From Cytophagales bacterium (GTDB lineage: Bacteria > Bacteroidota > Bacteroidia > Cytophagales > Spirosomataceae), in assembly GCA_024742395.1 (NCBI GenBank), contig JANSYO010000044.1, positions 1 through 37,438 on the forward strand: a DNA stretch of 37,438 bases, given 5' to 3'. Below, one piece after another: positions 35,301 to 37,438 of the stretch (within the stretch, counting starts at the first letter, position 1; each line of letters starts with the position of its first letter). The notes under the pieces were generated by a model, which ran no database searches, was not told the DNA's origin, and worked only from the letters and a program-made list of their open reading frames with translations. The translations under genes were made by a program, and so were the position numbers.

Positions 35301-35651
35301 GTTCGCTTCAGGCCTATTTTAATGACCTCTTTTGCATTTGTAGCCGGATTAGTGCCATTGGTTTTAGCACATGGAGCCGGTGCCATTGGTAACAGAACCA
35401 TTGGAGGTTCGGCCATGGGAGGCATGCTCTTTGGAACTTTCATCGGGGTAATAATAATACCCGGCTTGTATTACATATTTGGCACAATGGCTGACGGCAA
35501 AAAACTAATCAAAAACGAAGAAGACGAATCGCTGTCTGAGAAGTTTGTGAGAAGCATGGAGGAAGAGAGTACGCTTAGAGAAAGCCTCCGTAAAATGAAT
35601 AAGAAGCTCAAAGAGCTATTAAGAATTTCTGAAAAGGATAAAGTAGAATGA
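32400..35651 (+). CDS. RND-family efflux permease (AcrB/HAE1 type)
   Basis: Inner-membrane proton-driven drug transporter. The proton-relay residues are present: D408 and D409 in GIVVDDAIVVVE (TM4) and K939 in GLLGKNAVLIVEFA (TM10). Other family segments are TSQFPEIAPTTVNIFIAYPGASADVL, FMTGPVGTFYRQFSITMASSIVLSAIVALTLTPVLC and RFRPILMTSFAFVAGLVPL. At 1083 residues it is about 35 longer than E. coli AcrB. The excess is a highly charged cytoplasmic C-terminal tail (after about 1035), probably a short coiled coil. The stop overlaps the next gene by 4 bp. Hydrophobic-drug efflux is likely; a metal pump is less likely, because the DD/K signature is HAE1-like. Confidence 0.95.
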   Translation: MFKNIIHRPVLAIVISVIIVFTGTLAIKQLPTSQFPEIAPTTVNIFIAYPGASADVLVKSTLITLENAINGVQGMRYLATDATSAGEATLSVIFEPGTDPNQAVIRVKTRVDQVMPLLPELVQREGVIITPIQPSMLMYVNLYSTDKNLDEKFLYNYADVKLIPEINRVNGVARSQILGSRRFAMRVWLNPDRMRAYNISVDDVMEAMGDQSIIGRPGRLGQSSGIAAQSLEYVLTYKGRFNKPDEYENIIIRANAEGESIKLKDIAKIEIGSEFFDIYSNLDGHPSAAIVLKQNVGSNATEVIQEVKDKLDEMKANFPPGVDYKISYDVSKFLDASVEQVIHTLRDAFILVALVVFVFLGDWRSTLIPIIAVPVSLIGAFFVMQMFGLSINLITLFALVLAIGIVVDDAIVVVEAVHAKMEEKHLSPYNAVKEVMGEISGAIIAITLVMVSVFVPIAFMTGPVGTFYRQFSITMASSIVLSAIVALTLTPVLCGMILKNNHGQPKRKSPVDWAIDKFNNGFEKVTNRYVRLLKLIVNRRVVTMLVLAAFCVGIAFENKIMPAGFIPGEDQGTIYAIIQTPPGSTLERTNKVSGELQKICEEIEGVESVSSLAGYEIMTEGRGSNAGTCLINLKDWSDREQSVGEIIEELEAKSKDLGAVVEFFEPPAVPGFGSSAGFSLRLLDKNTTTNYQDFDKINKDFMEALGNRKELSGLFTFFAANYPQYELEIDNEAAMQKGVSIGTAMENLNILIGSTYEQGFIRFDRFFKVYVQSAPEFRRLPSDVLNLFVKNDHGEMVPYSSFMKLTKKQGPNEISRYNMYNSSSIRGLPSKGYTTADAISAIREVAKETLPKGYDIAWEGLSFDESRRGNESIYVFAVVLIFVYLVLAAQYESFLLPLAVVFSLPVGVFGSFLLLKLMGLANDIYAQVGLIMLVGLLGKNAVLIVEFAVQKRQQGFTVLEAAIEGAKVRFRPILMTSFAFVAGLVPLVLAHGAGAIGNRTIGGSAMGGMLFGTFIGVIIIPGLYYIFGTMADGKKLIKNEEDESLSEKFVRSMEEESTLRESLRKMNKKLKELLRISEKDKVE

Positions 35652-37084
35652 TCAAAATGAAAAGAAAAATAATTTATGTCGGTTTGACATGTATATCCTT
35701 CCTGTTTACAGCATGTAAAACGCCGCTTTTACCCGTAAAAAATGTCAATAAATCAGTTCCTGTGAGTTTCAATAACTCGCAGGACAGTACCAATTCTGCC
35801 AATATTAAATGGAAGGATTACTTTAATGATCAATATCTGGCAGCTCTTATTGATACAGCGTTAAGCAACAATCAGGAATTGAACATCCTTCTACAGGAAA
35901 TAGAAATTTCTAAAAATGAAGTGATGGCTCGCAAAGGAGAGTATATGCCTTTTGTGAATATCAGAGGTGGAGCAGGCTTTGATAAAGTAGGACGTTATAC
36001 AAGCAAAGGGTCAAGTGAGGCTACCACTGAGATAAAACCCGGTAAAGAAACGCCTGACCCCTTGCCCGAATTTGGTGCACGAGCCTATGCTTCATGGGAG
36101 GTAGATATTTGGCATAAGCTAAGAAATGCAAAGAAAGCGGCAATGACCAGATACTTGGCCAGTATAGAAGGCAAGAATTTCATGGTCACCAATCTAATAG
36201 CTGAAATTGCCAATTCTTATTACGAATTACAGGCTCTGGATAATCAACTTAGCATAGTAAGGCAAAACATTGAAATTCAAAGCAACGCCCTAAGAATAGT
36301 TAAACTGGAGAAAGAATCTACCAGAGTTACTGAGCTGGCGGTGAAGAAGTTTGAGGCTGAGGTTCTCAGTACCAAGAGTTTGGAGTTTACCATCAAACAA
36401 GAGATCATTGAAACCGAAAGCAGAATCAACTTTCTAGTAGGTAGATATCCGCAGCCTATTCTGCGAAATTCTGATGGCTTTAATTCTCTGGTAACAGATG
36501 ACATTCATGCAGGAATACCCTCTGAGTTATTACAAAACCGACCGGACATTAAACAAGCTGAACTCCAGCTAGCCGCCGCACGGCTGGATATCGCCGTGGC
36601 GAAGGCAAACTTCTATCCCTCTTTAGGTATTTCAGCCAGTCTTGGACTTCAGGCCTTTAACCCTATTTATCTGGCAAAACTACCCGAGTCACTTTTGACT
36701 TCTTTGGCCGCAGATATGGTCGGCCCTTTGGTGAATAAAAACGCCATAAGGGCTACTTATTTCAATGCCAATGCTTCGCAAATTCAGGCCATCTACAATT
36801 ATGAAAGAACCCTGCTCCAATCTTATATAGAAGTAGCAAACCTACTTTCAAAAGTAGGCAACCTAAAAAGAAGTTATGAGCTGAAAGAGCAGGAAGTTCA
36901 GGCTTTAACAGAATCAATAACAATCTCTAACAAGCTTTTCAGATCTGCAAGAGCTGATTATATGGAGGTTTTACTCACACAAAGAGATGCACTGGAATCG
37001 AGATTTGAACTGGTAGAAACTAAACGAGAGCAAATGAATGCTGTGGTAAATATTTATCAAGCCCTGGGAGGTGGCTGGAACTAA
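35648..37084 (+). CDS. RND efflux outer-membrane factor (TolC/OprM/NodT lipoprotein)
   Basis: Outer-membrane channel of the tripartite pump. The lipoprotein signal ends in FLFTAC (C23). Two OEP repeats are visible. The first covers about 55-255 (WKDYFNDQYLAALIDTALSNNQELNILLQEIEISKNEV, WEVDIWHKLRNAKKAA, VTNLIAEIANSYYELQALDNQL). The second covers about 280-475 (GIPSELLQNRPDIKQAELQLAAARLDIAVAKANFYPSLGISASLG, MVGPLVNKNAIRA, SYIEVANLLSK, FRSARADYMEVLLTQRDALESRFELVETKREQMNAVVNIYQALGGGW). The double repeat and final GGGW are classic. An ATGA overlap with the permease gene shows tight coupling; an alternative ATG lies at 35657. A strong terminator follows at 37135. Confidence 0.94.
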   Translation: MIKMKRKIIYVGLTCISFLFTACKTPLLPVKNVNKSVPVSFNNSQDSTNSANIKWKDYFNDQYLAALIDTALSNNQELNILLQEIEISKNEVMARKGEYMPFVNIRGGAGFDKVGRYTSKGSSEATTEIKPGKETPDPLPEFGARAYASWEVDIWHKLRNAKKAAMTRYLASIEGKNFMVTNLIAEIANSYYELQALDNQLSIVRQNIEIQSNALRIVKLEKESTRVTELAVKKFEAEVLSTKSLEFTIKQEIIETESRINFLVGRYPQPILRNSDGFNSLVTDDIHAGIPSELLQNRPDIKQAELQLAAARLDIAVAKANFYPSLGISASLGLQAFNPIYLAKLPESLLTSLAADMVGPLVNKNAIRATYFNANASQIQAIYNYERTLLQSYIEVANLLSKVGNLKRSYELKEQEVQALTESITISNKLFRSARADYMEVLLTQRDALESRFELVETKREQMNAVVNIYQALGGGWN

Positions 37085-37134
37085 CCTGGCTTAGAAAAGA
37101 AATGATACGTACAGATTAGTTTGGGTGTTGTCTG

Positions 37135-37171
37135 AAGCCTCCTTCGTCTTTGACTTTGGAGGCTTTTTTTT
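37135..37171 (+). terminator. Strong intrinsic terminator of the efflux operon
   Basis: AAGCCTCC (37135-37142) pairs with GGAGGCTT (37158-37165), 8 bp, followed by an unbroken run of eight T (37164-37171). It lies 50 bp after the outer-membrane factor's stop. Confidence 0.9.
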
Positions 37172-37220
37172 GAGAATTTGACTAGTCCTAAATAAGCGAT
37201 ACAGGTTTTTTAAGATAAAA

Positions 37221-37438
37221 CTAAATTATAGAAACCTGCTGAGCATTCTCAGCAGGTTTCTTCTTTTTATATGTTCTTATTCTGACATCTTCTTGTTTGT
37301 GCATCATTTCGGGAGTTTTCATATAACAAGAATAATGAGGTCTTTTTTGGTTATAAGTTTTGATTGAGCACTTGACGAGCTCTCTCATTATTTTGATATC
37401 TGTTGTTTTTAATTGCCCGATAAACTCTTGTTTAAGTA
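37221..37438 (-). CDS. IS3-family transposase, C-terminal end (runs off window)
   Basis: A minus-strand frame enters at the right edge and reads 71 residues to a TAG at 37223-37221. It includes KCSIKTYNQKRPHYSCYMKTPEMMHKQEDVRIRTYKKKK, matching the C-terminal end of IS3-family OrfB integrase-type transposases, where a YNxxRPHxS...MxTPxxMH pattern is standard. The catalytic DDE residues lie outside the window. The expected IS end is between 37172 and 37220. A candidate terminus starting TGACTAGTCC at 37179 cannot be checked without the other end. The hairpin at 37230-37261 lies inside the last codons. Confidence 0.75.
   Translation of the reverse strand, partial: LKQEFIGQLKTTDIKIMRELVKCSIKTYNQKRPHYSCYMKTPEMMHKQEDVRIRTYKKKKPAENAQQVSII
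37230..37261 (+). terminator. Perfect hairpin inside the transposase 3' end
   Basis: GAAACCTGCTGAG (37231-37243), loop CATT, CTCAGCAGGTTTC (37248-37260), extended by an A-T pair at 37230/37261: 14 perfect pairs. A T-rich tail (TTCTTTTTAT) follows on the plus strand. It would stop transcription coming from the efflux side before it runs antisense through the transposase. Confidence 0.75.

Noticed and set aside
37179-37205. Candidate IS terminal inverted repeat beginning TGACTAGTCC
   Set aside because: Not listed as a feature because the matching end lies outside the window.

Overview
The window looks like chromosomal DNA of a Bacteroidota member, most likely a Cytophagales-type, possibly aquatic, bacterium. 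The evidence is a SusC/SusD pair, type IX secretion (T9SS) style C-termini, PA14/discoidin/lamin-tail surface proteins, a DUF1800-DUF1501 pair, moderately AT-rich DNA, few Shine-Dalgarno sites, and promoters of the TTG-N(about 21)-TAnnTTTG type. No rRNA, tRNA, CRISPR array or phage was recognised. An IS3-family transposase is cut by the right edge.

Layout. (1) 101-2275: a terminator-like hairpin, then an OmpR-family response regulator and its histidine kinase. (2) 2588-7378: a SusC/SusD outer-membrane glycan importer, preceded by a long bulged palindrome and followed by a terminator. (3) 7497-10775, minus: a sialate O-acetylesterase-like SGNH esterase and a class-C beta-lactamase-fold hydrolase. 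A membrane-anchored ATC-hydrolase-family protein (plus) and a GH140/DUF4038 apiosidase-like enzyme (minus) meet stop-to-stop at 11719/11720. Regions 2 and 3 together resemble a small locus for an acetylated, possibly apiose-containing, plant glycan. (4) 13179-14850, minus: a DUF6134 protein and dusB. (5) 14908-17647, plus: a CPBP intramembrane protease overlapping a T9SS-sorted protein of unknown function. (6) 17649-24793, minus: a tight operon of DUF1800, DUF1501, a PA14/PA14/discoidin protein with three CDDGDP repeats, and a DNRLRE/lamin-tail protein. This is the most distinctive cell-surface module here. (7) 25005-27752: purM and a DgkA-type kinase on the minus strand; a flavin-reductase-like protein and an acyl-CoA thioesterase on the plus strand. 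(8) 27756-30606, minus: a small carbohydrate-binding-like protein, a parallel beta-helix protein and a 5'-truncated glycoside hydrolase remnant. This looks like a decaying second carbohydrate locus. (9) 30751-37084, plus: a small exported protein of unknown function, then an RND tripartite efflux operon (adaptor, permease, outer-membrane factor) with a strong terminator. (10) 37221-37438, minus: the 3' end of an IS3-family transposase.

How the genes fit together. Regions 2, 3 and 8 import and trim polysaccharides. Regions 5 and 6 make cell-surface or secreted proteins. Region 9 exports small molecules. Housekeeping genes (dusB, purM, dgkA-like, thioesterase) lie between them. All functions are read from motifs and family memory; no database search was possible.
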